The notes under the pieces: generated by a model
The model's input: the letters and a program-made list of their open reading frames with translations, nothing else
What the model was told of the DNA's origin: nothing
Database searches by the model: none
Part shown: piece by piece, positions 15,848-23,765 of the stretch
Layout of the letters: each line of letters begins with the position of its first letter
Numbering within the stretch: position 1 is the first letter of the stretch
Program-made: the position numbers and the translations under genes
Assembly (NCBI GenBank): GCA_037142515.1
Contig: JBAXAM010000014.1
Span: forward strand, 1 to 30,718
Reading direction: 5' to 3'
Length of the DNA stretch: 30,718 nt
Origin: JBAXAM01 sp037142515
GTDB lineage: Bacteria > Pseudomonadota > Gammaproteobacteria > UBA9339

Positions 15848-16728
15848 CAGTGCTAGCAATCAAAATAGATGTCGATACCGAAGTTGGTACGCGCATTGGC
15901 ATTCCAAATTTACTGGTTTTGCTAAAAGACTTACAAATTCCTGCGACATTTTACTTGTCTCTTGGTCCGGATAATACAGGGCGCGCTATTAAAAGAATTT
16001 TTCGTAGAGGCTTTTTTAAAAAATGTATGCGTACCAGTGTTATCAGTACTCATGGTTTGCGTACTTTATTAAATGGCGTGTTACTTCCAGGACCATATAT
16101 TGGTAAGAAGCATGAACAATTACTGCGTACTATTAAAGAGCAGGGATTTAATATTGGTATTCATACTTACGATCATCAAAAGTGGCAAGATGGCGTTACG
16201 CAAATGTCACAAGAAAAAATTGCAGGAGAGTTTCAAAAAGCTTTAAACGAATTTCAGCGTATATTTGGCGTCTCAGCTATAACTGCAGCAGCTCCAGGTT
16301 GGCAAGCTAATGAAAAAACTTTAGCAGTCTATGATCTGGCTGGGTTTGCTTATGCGAGTGATGGCCGCGGTGTATCACCATTTTTTCCAAAAATTGGCGA
16401 CAAAATATATAGAACTCTGCAGATTCCAACGACGTTGCCGACACTGGATGAACTTTTGGGGAGGCCTGAATTTCCTTTAGAAAAATTAACTGCATACTAT
16501 ATATCTATATTGAAACAAGATGCGCTAAATCTTTTAACTATCCATGCTGAACTTGAAGGGATGAAATACTTAGCCTGGTTTCGCTCATTTTTAGTCGAAT
16601 TAAAAAAACAGAATATACGATTTATAAATTTAAGTGATATTGCAAAGTCTGCTGGATTTCCAGTGTGTGAACTGGTGCAGGCAGAAGTCGAAGGTCGATC
16701 TGGTAAACTAGCCTGGCAGAAAACATAG
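15844..16728 (+). CDS. arnD: ArnD-like polysaccharide deacetylase-family deformylase
   Basis: ArnD removes the formyl group from undecaprenyl-phosphate-formyl-aminoarabinose before flipping. The 294-residue protein matches ArnD along its length: IDVDTEVGTRIGIPNLL at 8-24 with the metal-binding DVD, SLGPDNTGR, GIHTYDHQKWQ with the NodB-type histidines, AAPGWQANEKTL, IPTTLPTLDELLGR, and LTIHAELEG. Starting by ATGA overlap with the arnA-like gene, it ends the plus-strand arn cluster and converges on the HAD gene, with only 2 bp between the stops. Confidence 0.93.
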   Translation: MTVLAIKIDVDTEVGTRIGIPNLLVLLKDLQIPATFYLSLGPDNTGRAIKRIFRRGFFKKCMRTSVISTHGLRTLLNGVLLPGPYIGKKHEQLLRTIKEQGFNIGIHTYDHQKWQDGVTQMSQEKIAGEFQKALNEFQRIFGVSAITAAAPGWQANEKTLAVYDLAGFAYASDGRGVSPFFPKIGDKIYRTLQIPTTLPTLDELLGRPEFPLEKLTAYYISILKQDALNLLTIHAELEGMKYLAWFRSFLVELKKQNIRFINLSDIAKSAGFPVCELVQAEVEGRSGKLAWQKT

Positions 16729-16730
16729 TG

Positions 16731-17417
16731 TCATTTTTTTGTAATTAATTTTTTTAATAAGCTCAATAATTCATCGGCGTCGTTTGCAACTTCCCACGGT
16801 TTAGCTTTTTTTATCATGTTTTTGTACCATGGGTACTTTGCATGTGTACCGCCTAAAAATCCTATGACTGGCATTTTGGCCGCTTTTGCTGCGGTAATGC
16901 CAGTAGTGCTATCTTCAATTACTAGGCAGCTTTTGGGTTTAACCTTCATTTTATCAGCCGCATATAAAAACAGGTCTGGCTCAGGTTTGCCCTGTTTTAC
17001 CATGGAAGCGCTATATACATGCTTTTTATTAAAATAGTTATTCAGTTTTGTAATAGCTAAGCTTGAACTTAATTGGCTTGGTGTAGCGTTCGAAGCAATG
17101 CATTTTCGTATTTTATTGGTAACTAAATATTGCATGATGCAATGGATGTTTGTTATGGGTTGTAATGTTTTTTGGTAACTTGCTGTGGTTTTGTTTTTTA
17201 AATTATGAAGAAAATTATCTGATATTTTTTTACCGTATTTTTCTTTTAGTAGCTTGCTGATTTCATCATCGGATAAGCCGGTAAAAGCTTTTATGGACTC
17301 TTCTACAGTCATAGAACCACCAAAACGAGCCGCCTCGTCGACACCAATGCGATGTGTGATTATTTCACTATCGACCAATACGCCATCGCAATCAAAAATT
17401 AACAGGTCAGTTTTCAT
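16731..17417 (-). CDS. HAD-superfamily (IA) sugar-phosphatase / phosphoglucomutase-like hydrolase
   Basis: The 228-residue protein has all HAD motifs: DCDGVLVDSE at 9-18 with two catalytic aspartates, the ASNAT motif-II region, KQGKPEPDLF with the motif-III lysine, and EDSTTGITAAKAA with the acidic motif IV. A helical cap lies between motifs I and II. This arrangement covers beta-phosphoglucomutases and small sugar- or nucleotide-phosphatases, and the sequence does not fix the substrate. It shares a 78-bp divergent intergenic region with glpT, which could hint at phosphorylated-carbon metabolism, but this is weak. Confidence 0.88.
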   Translation of the reverse strand: MKTDLLIFDCDGVLVDSEIITHRIGVDEAARFGGSMTVEESIKAFTGLSDDEISKLLKEKYGKKISDNFLHNLKNKTTASYQKTLQPITNIHCIMQYLVTNKIRKCIASNATPSQLSSSLAITKLNNYFNKKHVYSASMVKQGKPEPDLFLYAADKMKVKPKSCLVIEDSTTGITAAKAAKMPVIGFLGGTHAKYPWYKNMIKKAKPWEVANDADELLSLLKKLITKK

Positions 17418-17495
17418 GTTTTTTAATATAAACTATTTAGCGAATATGATATATTGATTTTTCATATTTGATAATGCTGTTATTGGGGGTAGTGC

Positions 17496-18872
17496 ATGTT
17501 TAAACTCTTGCAGTTCTTTCGTCCGGCACCGCATATTGCTAGATTGCCAAAAGAGCAAATTGATGCGGTTTATAAGCAAAAACGTTGGCAGATATTTTCT
17601 GGTCTTTTTATAGGTTATGCAGGTTGTTGTCTTTTGCGTAATAATTTTTCTCTTGGTATTCCTTATCTAGTAGAGCAACATGGATTTACTAAGGCATATT
17701 TAGGTTCGGTTTTTGCCGCTCTTCCGCTTGGTTATGGATTGAGTAAATTTTTCATGGCCACAGTTTCTGATCGTTGTAATCCCCGTTACTTTATTGTTGT
17801 AGGTTTGATTGGGGCAGCGATTTGTAATGCTCTCTGCGGAATGAAAATGGCTTTTGATAATTTTGCTCTAATGTTTACCTTGATATTTTTAGATGGATGG
17901 TTTGGCGGCATGGTTTGGCCGGCTTGTGGTAGGTCAATGGCACACTGGTTTGCAAACAAAGAACGCGGGATGGTGATGTCTGTTTGGAACATAGCGCATA
18001 ATCTTGGTTCTGGCGGGGTCGCTCCGCTAGTTACTCTTGGTATAATGATTTTCTCTTTTTGGCATTATGGTGTTTTTTATTTTCCATCAATTTTGTGCGC
18101 ACTTGCTGCTGTTTATGTGATTTTTGCGGTACGAGATACACCACAATCTGAAGGGTTGCCTCCGATTGAAGAGTATAATGGAACGCATAAGGCAGGAAGT
18201 AATAAGGCTGAAAAAGAACTGACTACTAAAGAGATTTTATTCAAATATGTCCTAAATAATAAGTATCTATGGTATTTAGCTCTTGCTAACATATTTGTGT
18301 ACTTAGTACGGTTTGGTGCGCATAGTTGGGCTCCTCTTTATTTAACCCAAACAAAAGGATTTTCGCATGCTGACAGTCGTATAGCGTTTATGTTATACGA
18401 ATGTGCTGCGATTCCTGGAATGCTTTTTTGTGGATGGATCAGTGATAAGCTCGGTGGTCATCGTGCACCAGTCTGTATTGCTTGTATGATTGCTACTGCC
18501 GTTGCGGTTGTTTTTTATTGGTACACTCCATTTGGCGATAAGTTCTATAATAACGTAACACTAATGATGATTGGGTTGTTCATCCATGCTCCAATGGTGT
18601 TGATTGGTGTGTATGCTATAGATTTAGCGAATAAAAAAGCGGCAGGTACTGCTGCCGGCTTAACTGGTTTATTTGGCTATGTTGGCGGAACTACGCTAGC
18701 TGATGCTGGTATTGGTTGGGTAACGACATATTATGGCTGGAATGGTGGCTTTGTGATGCTTTTAGTATCATGTGGGCTAGCCGCATTCTTTTTAGCGTTG
18801 ACTTGGAATGCTGCTAAGGTGAGATCGAAGCAATTAGAAGCCGAAGCTTTATATGCAGTAGAAGTTGAATAA
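17496..18872 (+). CDS. glpT: Glycerol-3-phosphate/phosphate antiporter, GlpT-like
   Basis: The 458-residue protein is an OPA-family MFS transporter with strong resemblance to GlpT: PAPHIARLPKEQID and RWQIFSGLFIGYA at the N-terminus, SDRCNPRYF, GWFGGMVWPACGR, KERG-V-SVWNIAHN, RDTPQSEGLPPIEEY at the mid-loop, and KKAAGTAAGLTGLFGYVGG. The GlpT substrate-binding arginines (Arg45 and Arg269 in E. coli) correspond to R48 and R272, and His165 to H168. Glycerol-3-phosphate import in exchange for phosphate is therefore likely, although UhpT/UhpC relatives import hexose phosphates. A GGGGGT ribosome site precedes the ATG. No glpQ or glpD is in the window. Confidence 0.9.
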   Translation: MFKLLQFFRPAPHIARLPKEQIDAVYKQKRWQIFSGLFIGYAGCCLLRNNFSLGIPYLVEQHGFTKAYLGSVFAALPLGYGLSKFFMATVSDRCNPRYFIVVGLIGAAICNALCGMKMAFDNFALMFTLIFLDGWFGGMVWPACGRSMAHWFANKERGMVMSVWNIAHNLGSGGVAPLVTLGIMIFSFWHYGVFYFPSILCALAAVYVIFAVRDTPQSEGLPPIEEYNGTHKAGSNKAEKELTTKEILFKYVLNNKYLWYLALANIFVYLVRFGAHSWAPLYLTQTKGFSHADSRIAFMLYECAAIPGMLFCGWISDKLGGHRAPVCIACMIATAVAVVFYWYTPFGDKFYNNVTLMMIGLFIHAPMVLIGVYAIDLANKKAAGTAAGLTGLFGYVGGTTLADAGIGWVTTYYGWNGGFVMLLVSCGLAAFFLALTWNAAKVRSKQLEAEALYAVEVE

Positions 18873-18875
18873 CTT

Positions 18876-18904
18876 TTTACAATGTATATACAATGTGCTA
18901 CATT
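18876..18904 (+). promoter_or_regulatory. Promoter with palindromic operator of the dinJ-like gene
   Basis: TTTACA at 18876-18881 is 17 bp from TACATT at 18899-18904. In the spacer lies the perfect 10-bp palindrome TGTATATACA (18883-18892), flanked by repeated ACAATGT. DinJ/RelB antitoxins bind palindromes at their own promoters, so this is a plausible autoregulatory site. The promoter match is moderate. Confidence 0.45.
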
Positions 18905-18935
18905 ACACTTTTAATACATTTTAGAGAGTTGAGTT

Positions 18936-19214
18936 ATGGCTTATCAATGCAATTTGATTAAAAATAGTACGATTAATGCTAGGATAGATGCTGGCTTAAA
19001 AAAAGATGTAGAAAGAGTTTTTAATCGATTGGGGCTCACTATGTCTGAGGCTATAACACTATATCTTTCTCAGGTTAAATTAACTAACGGGATTCCATTT
19101 GCTATCAAGATACCCAACGAAACAACTTTAAAAGTTTTTGAAGAAACAGACAAAAACAAAAATGTTACTAAAGCTAAAAATATACGTGAAATCTTTGAGA
19201 AAGTGGATTTTTAA
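18936..19214 (+). CDS. dinJ: DinJ/RelB-type ribbon-helix-helix antitoxin
   Basis: The 92-residue protein has the RelB/DinJ N-terminus (STINARIDAGLKKDVERVFNRLGLTMSEAITLYLSQV at about 11-47), which forms a ribbon-helix-helix DNA-binding dimer. It is followed by the GIPFAIKIPNETT linker usual in this family and a charged C-terminus that would bind toxin. It is followed by only a remnant of its YafQ-type toxin, so it is an orphan antitoxin that might still repress its promoter or neutralise related toxins. A GAGAG ribosome site precedes the ATG. Confidence 0.88.
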   Translation: MAYQCNLIKNSTINARIDAGLKKDVERVFNRLGLTMSEAITLYLSQVKLTNGIPFAIKIPNETTLKVFEETDKNKNVTKAKNIREIFEKVDF

Positions 19215-19323
19215 TGGTCGTCGCGAGTGTCATATTGAGTATGATTGGTTATTAATCTACAAAATTGAGGGAACGCGTATTGTTTTTGAACGTACTGGTA
19301 CACATGCTGATTTATTTAGCTAG
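19213..19323 (+). pseudogene. YafQ toxin remnant, N-terminal part deleted
   Basis: In the frame starting AAT GGT CGT, about 36 codons read NGRRECHIEYDWLLIYKIE, then GTRIVFERTGTHADLF and a stop. This is the C-terminal third of YafQ-type mRNA interferases, retaining the CHIExDW and TxSH/THxDLF blocks that carry the catalytic His, Asp, His and Phe. The N-terminal 55-60 residues expected of a family of about 92 are missing. The frame overlaps the last bases of dinJ and has no start of its own. The ATG of the TAATG overlap is in another frame and gives only 13 codons. Confidence 0.82.
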
Positions 19324-20008
19324 ATGTTCTATACTTTTCAAATATTGCTGATCCAATTCTGACGATAGTCGCTCCAGCTGCAATTGCTGCTTCGAAATCT
19401 TCTGACATGCCCATGCTTAAGGTGTCGACAACAATGCCATGGTTTTGTAGATTTTTAAACTCTAAATAAAGATCATTAAATAGATCAAACTGTTGTTCGA
19501 ATTCATTGAAATAACTAGGAATTGTCATAAGGCCGCGTAGCTTTAATTTAGGTAATTGTATAATTTTTTTAGCAAGTGGTATAATCTCTGCGCACAAGAC
19601 TCCTGCTTTATTCTTATCGTTACTAATATTAACTTGGATGCAAATATTGAGTTTTGGGAGATTAGCAGGGCGGTGTTTATTTAGTAATTCAGCTATTTCT
19701 GGACTTGCGACGGTTTCAACCCAAGAAAAACTTTGTGCGATTAATTTTGCTTTGTTTGATTGGATTCTGCCAATGTAATGCCAAGTGATATTTTGGCTGG
19801 TGAGTTCTTTAATTTTGACTAAGGATTCTTGTAAATAGCTTTCACCGAAGTGAGTTTGTTCACAGAGATAGGCTGCTTTAATTTTTTCGATGGGTTGCGC
19901 TTTTGATACGGCAAGTAAAGTCACTGACCCTGTAGTGCGGTTATATTTACTTTCTGCCGCAGCGATTGCTGCTTTAATTTTAGCTAAATTTTCTTGGATG
20001 GTTTTCAA
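19316..20008 (-). CDS. yggS: YggS/PLPBP family pyridoxal phosphate homeostasis protein
   Basis: The 230-residue single-domain TIM-barrel protein binds PLP through K36 in LLAVSKAQP. Other marks are HFGESYLQE (commonly FGENYVQE), WHYIGRIQSNK, RGLMTIP, SMGMSEDFEAAIAAGATIVRIGSAIF. Members buffer free PLP and influence amino-acid and vitamin B6 homeostasis; they have no racemase activity. The start is TTG with no clear Shine-Dalgarno and no in-frame ATG nearby. A TATACT element lies only 8-13 nt upstream, so the transcript may be almost leaderless. Its 3' end overlaps the YafQ remnant by 8 bp on the opposite strand. Confidence 0.95.
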   Translation of the reverse strand: MKTIQENLAKIKAAIAAAESKYNRTTGSVTLLAVSKAQPIEKIKAAYLCEQTHFGESYLQESLVKIKELTSQNITWHYIGRIQSNKAKLIAQSFSWVETVASPEIAELLNKHRPANLPKLNICIQVNISNDKNKAGVLCAEIIPLAKKIIQLPKLKLRGLMTIPSYFNEFEQQFDLFNDLYLEFKNLQNHGIVVDTLSMGMSEDFEAAIAAGATIVRIGSAIFEKYRTSS

Positions 20009-20015
20009 TTGATGT

Positions 20016-20039
20016 AGTATAGCGAATATTTGCTATAAT
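20016..20039. promoter_or_regulatory. Divergent yggS/tolA promoter region with near-perfect palindrome
   Basis: Bases 20018-20037 form a 20-bp palindrome, TATAGC and GCTATA arms around an AATATT core, with one mismatched pair. The ends carry opposed -10-like elements: TATAAT at 20034-20039 for tolA and TATACT (complement of 20016-20021) for yggS. The -35 matches are weak. Only 29 bp separate the two annotated starts, so both promoters must overlap here, and the palindrome may be an operator acting on both. Confidence 0.5.
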
Positions 20040-20742
20040 GAAAATTGTTATGGGTGATTATACTTACAAAGCTGGTTTTGTTTTTGCTGTGATGCTGCAT
20101 GTGGCGCTAGTAATTTTTTTGTTCATAAAATTTACTGCTTCGCGGCCAATGGCACTGAAATCTGCAAGTACTTTTATTAATGCAACTATAATTAATGAGG
20201 CAGTAACTCTACAACCTGCAGTTGTTAAGCCACAATCCGTACTTGCCAAGCCGCAAATAAAGCAGCAGGTAAAAGATGCTTTGCAAAAAAAATTATTAGT
20301 GGAGCAATATCGTGAAATGGCAGAGTTGAAAAAAAATATAGCTAAAAACAAGCAGCAACAAAAAATGCAGAAGCTGTTGCAGGAACAGGCAAAAGCAGAA
20401 CAAAAAGAGTTGGCGGATGAACAGGCTGCTGCTAGTGCTCAATCGCAGGGAGAGGTAGATAAATATGCTGTGATGATTAAGCAGGCAATATCTTCCCAAT
20501 GGATTAAACCTGATGGGGTTGATGATAGCGCTTTTGTTTTGTTGTCGATTACAGTTGCTCCTGGTGGTGTGGTGCTTAATGTACAAGTGTCAAGCAATAG
20601 TGGCAATGCGGCTTTAGATCGCTCTGCTCAAGCAGCAGTGTCAAAAGCATCGCCGCTTCCGGTGCCGGAAGACCCAGTGTTGTTTGATAGATTTCGTGTT
20701 ATAAAATTAAAATTTAGTCCCCAGGGTATTGTTGAGAGGTAA
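20038..20742 (+). CDS. tolA: TolA-like protein of the Tol-Pal system
   Basis: The 234-residue protein has a short cytoplasmic start, one membrane helix at about 12-32, an Ala/Lys/Gln-rich helical region (about 70-140, with KKNIAKNKQQQKMQKLLQEQAKAEQKELADEQ) and a C-terminal TonB/TolA domain (KYAVMIKQAISSQWIKPDG...ALDRSAQAAVSKASPLPVPED). TolA spans the periplasm to link TolQR with TolB/Pal during envelope constriction. The middle helix is much shorter than in E. coli (421 residues in total). TATAAT overlaps ATG 20038, so translation may really begin at ATG 20050 (MGDYTYK). Neither has a Shine-Dalgarno. tolQ and tolR, normally upstream, are absent. Confidence 0.87.
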   Translation: MKIVMGDYTYKAGFVFAVMLHVALVIFLFIKFTASRPMALKSASTFINATIINEAVTLQPAVVKPQSVLAKPQIKQQVKDALQKKLLVEQYREMAELKKNIAKNKQQQKMQKLLQEQAKAEQKELADEQAAASAQSQGEVDKYAVMIKQAISSQWIKPDGVDDSAFVLLSITVAPGGVVLNVQVSSNSGNAALDRSAQAAVSKASPLPVPEDPVLFDRFRVIKLKFSPQGIVER

Positions 20743-20747
20743 TTAAA

Positions 20748-21986
20748 ATGATTCGGTTATTTAAAATACTTACTGTAAGTTCATTGTTTTATTTCAGTAA
20801 CGCCTTTGCTGTTTTAGAGATTGAAATTACTCAAGGCGCTGATAACGCCATGCCAATTGCAATTTTGCCATTTGATAGTCAAGTAACAGGTGTTATTCGT
20901 AATGACCTAAAAAATAGTGGTAAATTTCGCTTAGTAGAAACGGCTGATCCTGAAGCTTGGCGTTCTCAGAAAGTAGAGGGAGTAGTTACTGGTCAAATTA
21001 AAGAATTGGGCGGCGGACAGCTTCAAGTTACGTTTAAATTACTTGATGTTTATAGCAAAAATAAGTTGGAAAAAGAGTTTACAGTAAAAACAGAGCAATT
21101 ACGTAAGTTGGCCCACCACATAAGCGACATGATTTATCAGCAATTGACGGGAGACCGGGGAATATTTTCTACCAAAATTGCTTATATTTTAGTAAGCGAG
21201 CGCCATGGTCGTCATGCCAAGTACAAATTTCAGGTAGCAGATAGTGATGGTTACAATCCTCACACTTTGTTGGTTTCTAACTTTCCACTAATGTCGCCGG
21301 CTTGGTCACCTGATGGTAGAAAAATAGCCTACGTTTCGTTTGAAGGTAATCGCGCGGCAATTTATGTGCAAGATATTGCAACTGGATCGCGTCGAGTTAT
21401 AAGCAAATTTCCTGGTATTAATGGGGCGCCAGCTTGGTCGCCTGATGGTAGAAAAATAGCATTGGTTCTCACACAAACAGGATACCCAAAAATTTATATT
21501 TTAGATGTGGCGACAAGTCGGTTAGAGCGCATTACTGATGATTGGTATGCAGACACCGAGCCAAGCTGGTCTCCCGATGGTAAATCATTAATTTTCACTT
21601 CCGATCGTGGTGGCATTGGTAGTCCGCAAATTTACCGAATTGATATTGAGAGCAAACAGGTTGAACGTATAACATATAGCGGGTCATATAATGCCCGTGC
21701 AGCATATACATCAAACGGCAAGGCAATTGTAATGTTGCATAAGGATGGTAATATGTTTAGTATTGCCGAGCAGGATTTGCAATCAGGTCGTATTACAGTA
21801 TTGACCCAATTTGGCTTGAATGAATCACCGAGTGTTGCGCCAAATGGCAAAATGATTGTTTACGCAACCAATCACAATGGGCGTGGTATGCTGGCAGAAG
21901 TTTCAATCGATGGACGTGTGAAATTGTTGCTGCCGGCGGGTGATGGTGCGGTACAGGAGCCAGCTTGGTCGCCTTTTATTAATTAA
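20748..21986 (+). CDS. tolB: Tol-Pal system periplasmic protein TolB
   Basis: The 412-residue protein has a signal peptide (about residues 1-21, ending NAFA), an N-terminal alpha/beta domain starting VLEIEITQGADNAMPIAILPF, and a six-bladed beta-propeller. The propeller repeats show SPAWSPDGRKIAYVS, APAWSPDGRKIALV and PSWSPDGKSLIFTSDRGG. TolB shuttles between Pal and TolA/OM components. The length is close to E. coli TolB (430). It begins 5 bp after tolA, with GAGAGG upstream. Confidence 0.96.
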   Translation: MIRLFKILTVSSLFYFSNAFAVLEIEITQGADNAMPIAILPFDSQVTGVIRNDLKNSGKFRLVETADPEAWRSQKVEGVVTGQIKELGGGQLQVTFKLLDVYSKNKLEKEFTVKTEQLRKLAHHISDMIYQQLTGDRGIFSTKIAYILVSERHGRHAKYKFQVADSDGYNPHTLLVSNFPLMSPAWSPDGRKIAYVSFEGNRAAIYVQDIATGSRRVISKFPGINGAPAWSPDGRKIALVLTQTGYPKIYILDVATSRLERITDDWYADTEPSWSPDGKSLIFTSDRGGIGSPQIYRIDIESKQVERITYSGSYNARAAYTSNGKAIVMLHKDGNMFSIAEQDLQSGRITVLTQFGLNESPSVAPNGKMIVYATNHNGRGMLAEVSIDGRVKLLLPAGDGAVQEPAWSPFIN

Positions 21987-22016
21987 TTTTATGTGATTAG
22001 TTTTATGGAGGAAAAA

Positions 22017-22511
22017 ATGAGAATATTTAGATTATTGGCAATTATTACATTATCTTTTTGTGCATGTGCATGTAGCCATTTTAAATCTGGTAGCAGCCAA
22101 GATGCTACGCAAGTGTCAGGTCTAGGCGATCCAGATGGTTTTGCTGATGAAAACTCATCCAATAGGCTAAAAGCTCCATATAATCAAGTGTATCACTTTG
22201 GTTTTAATAAATATGATGTTAATCAAGACGATATTGCCTCAATCAATGTACAAGCCAGTTATTTGATAGCACATACAAGCGCTAAAGTTCGTCTCGAGGG
22301 TAATGCAGATGAGCGTGGTAGTAGAGAATATAACATTGCTTTAGGTTGGAAGCGTGCAAAGGCAGTAGCCGCAATTTTAAAGCAACAAGGTGTTAGTGAT
22401 TCACAAATTGCAACGGTAAGTTACGGCAAAGAAAAGCCAATTGCCGCTGGACATGATGAAAGTGCTTATAGCCAGAATAGACGTGTTGATCTTGTTTATG
22501 AAGCTAAATAA
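22017..22511 (+). CDS. pal: Peptidoglycan-associated lipoprotein Pal
   Basis: Pal is an outer-membrane lipoprotein that binds peptidoglycan through its OmpA-like domain. The marks are VYHFGFNKYDVNQDD, then EGNADERGSREYNIALGWKRAKAV with the diaminopimelate-binding Asp and Arg, and SYGKEKP near the end. I choose ATG 22017 because GGAGG lies 7 nt upstream; the first in-frame ATG at 21993 would add eight polar residues before the signal peptide. The lipobox is ambiguous: cysteines occur at residues 15, 17 and 19, and C17 or C19 (each preceded by Ala) best fit the rule. The domain is intact. Confidence 0.95.
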   Translation: MRIFRLLAIITLSFCACACSHFKSGSSQDATQVSGLGDPDGFADENSSNRLKAPYNQVYHFGFNKYDVNQDDIASINVQASYLIAHTSAKVRLEGNADERGSREYNIALGWKRAKAVAAILKQQGVSDSQIATVSYGKEKPIAAGHDESAYSQNRRVDLVYEAK

Positions 22512-22518
22512 TTAATTA

Positions 22519-23382
22519 ATGATAAAATGGTGTTTTTTTATGATAAGAAAAATTGTTGTTGTGATTTTTGTATTTATAATGTCGACTGCATTTGCTGAAG
22601 TCCCGGTGATTGATTATTCTTCAAATGCTAATGTGCCTGCTGTTTCTACCAGCGGTTTGAGTTTTGATCAGCGCATCAATAAAGTAGAGCAGCAGATTAG
22701 TAATCTCAATGAGCAAAGTTTAACAACTAAAATTGACGAACTACAACAACGCTTTCAAAAACTAAGTGGTCAAATTGAAGATCAAAAGCATCAGATTGAG
22801 CAGTTAAACTCTCAACTGCGTAGTTTTTATCAGGATTTAAATCAGCGCTTGGAAAAACCCGGTTCTGAAAAACCAAAAATAAATGAGCTAGCTGATGCGA
22901 ATAATACAAGTGTAGCGCCATCTGTCACCAGTGAAGCACCTATTGTGGCTGCTGATGTAGTTGATTCCAAAAAAAATGATGAAGCCAAACCAAGGACTGA
23001 TAAGGCGTCTCTCAAAGAGCAGCAAATGTACCAAACTGCAATTGACCTATTGCCAGATAAAAAATATGAAGCCAGCGGGAGCAAATTGCGTGATTATTTA
23101 AGACTTTATCCTAAGGGTATATATGTAGCTAATGCACATTATTGGTTGGGCGAAATAAACTTTTTGCAAAAGAACTATGACGCAGCTGAGGAGGAGTTTA
23201 AAACAGTAACTGATAAGTATTCAAAATCAAGGCGCGCTTCTGATGCAATGTTTAAGCTAGCGTTAGTTCATCAAAATCAGGGCAGAGACGTTCAGGCTAA
23301 ATTAGAGTTAAAACAAGTTATAAAGCGCTATCCTGGTACTTCAGCTGCACAGCTTGCGAAATTGCAGTTGGAAGGGAACTAA
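22519..23382 (+). CDS. cpoB: Cell division coordinator CpoB (YbgF)
   Basis: CpoB is a periplasmic protein coordinating PBP1B and Tol during division. The 287-residue product has a signal peptide ending at TAFA, a coiled-coil region (FDQRINKVEQQISNLNEQ through QIEQLNSQLRSFYQDLNQRLE), a low-complexity linker, and C-terminal TPR units (YQTAIDLLPDKKYEASGSKLRDYL, NAHYWLGEINFLQKNYDAAEEEF, SDAMFKLALVHQNQG). A second in-frame ATG at 22540 would give a more usual signal peptide start (MIRKIVVVIFVF); no ribosome site decides. It follows pal by 7 bp, the canonical order. Confidence 0.93.
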   Translation: MIKWCFFMIRKIVVVIFVFIMSTAFAEVPVIDYSSNANVPAVSTSGLSFDQRINKVEQQISNLNEQSLTTKIDELQQRFQKLSGQIEDQKHQIEQLNSQLRSFYQDLNQRLEKPGSEKPKINELADANNTSVAPSVTSEAPIVAADVVDSKKNDEAKPRTDKASLKEQQMYQTAIDLLPDKKYEASGSKLRDYLRLYPKGIYVANAHYWLGEINFLQKNYDAAEEEFKTVTDKYSKSRRASDAMFKLALVHQNQGRDVQAKLELKQVIKRYPGTSAAQLAKLQLEGN

Positions 23383-23402
23383 AAAAGCATTTTGTTAAAA
23401 GT

Positions 23403-23765
23403 ATGGTAGACGAAAAACGAAAAAAACGTATTGGTGAGATGATACAACATGAATTAGCCTCTGTTTTACTCTGTCATTCAGAGCAGCCGTTATTTGTGCA
23501 AACTACAATTACGGCAGTAAATGTTTCTGCTGATCTTGCTGTAGCCAAAGTTTTTTTTAGTGTTTTTGATGATAGCAAAGTTGATGAGGCAAAGAAGGCT
23601 TTGCAACAAGCGGCCGGTTTTTTGCGCAAAGCTCTTGCGCATAGTATTAATTTGCGTTCAACTCCTCGTCTTATTTTTATTTATGATGACTCAATTAAAC
23701 GTGGCCAAAAAATTTCAGCGTTGATTGATGCTGCAATTGCTGCTGATGAAAAGAAATTTTTATGA
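23403..23765 (+). CDS. rbfA: Ribosome-binding factor A
   Basis: RbfA is a KH-fold factor that helps mature the 5' end of 16S rRNA in the 30S subunit. The 120-residue protein shows the usual features: basic N-terminus KRKKRIGEMIQHELASVL, VSADLAVAKVFFSVF in the core, and FLRKALAHSINLRSTPRLIFIYDDSIKRGQKISALI at the C-terminus. It overlaps truB by ATGA. Unusually, cpoB rather than infB lies 20 bp upstream. Confidence 0.95.
   Translation: MVDEKRKKRIGEMIQHELASVLLCHSEQPLFVQTTITAVNVSADLAVAKVFFSVFDDSKVDEAKKALQQAAGFLRKALAHSINLRSTPRLIFIYDDSIKRGQKISALIDAAIAADEKKFL

Noticed and set aside
10109..16728. Arn locus as an O-antigen or capsule cluster
   Set aside because: ArnD and the ArnA-type decarboxylase are specific to the aminoarabinose route, and no polymerase or export genes are present.
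19138..19323. 61-codon reading frame as a complete small gene
   Set aside because: It has only a TTG start inside dinJ, and just its C-terminal 36 codons match a protein family (YafQ). The upstream part is out-of-frame dinJ sequence.
17438..20029. Shared 10-mer TAGCGAATAT in the HAD/glpT and yggS/tolA divergent gaps
   Set aside because: Only the second site is palindromic, and one shared 10-mer in AT-rich DNA can occur by chance.
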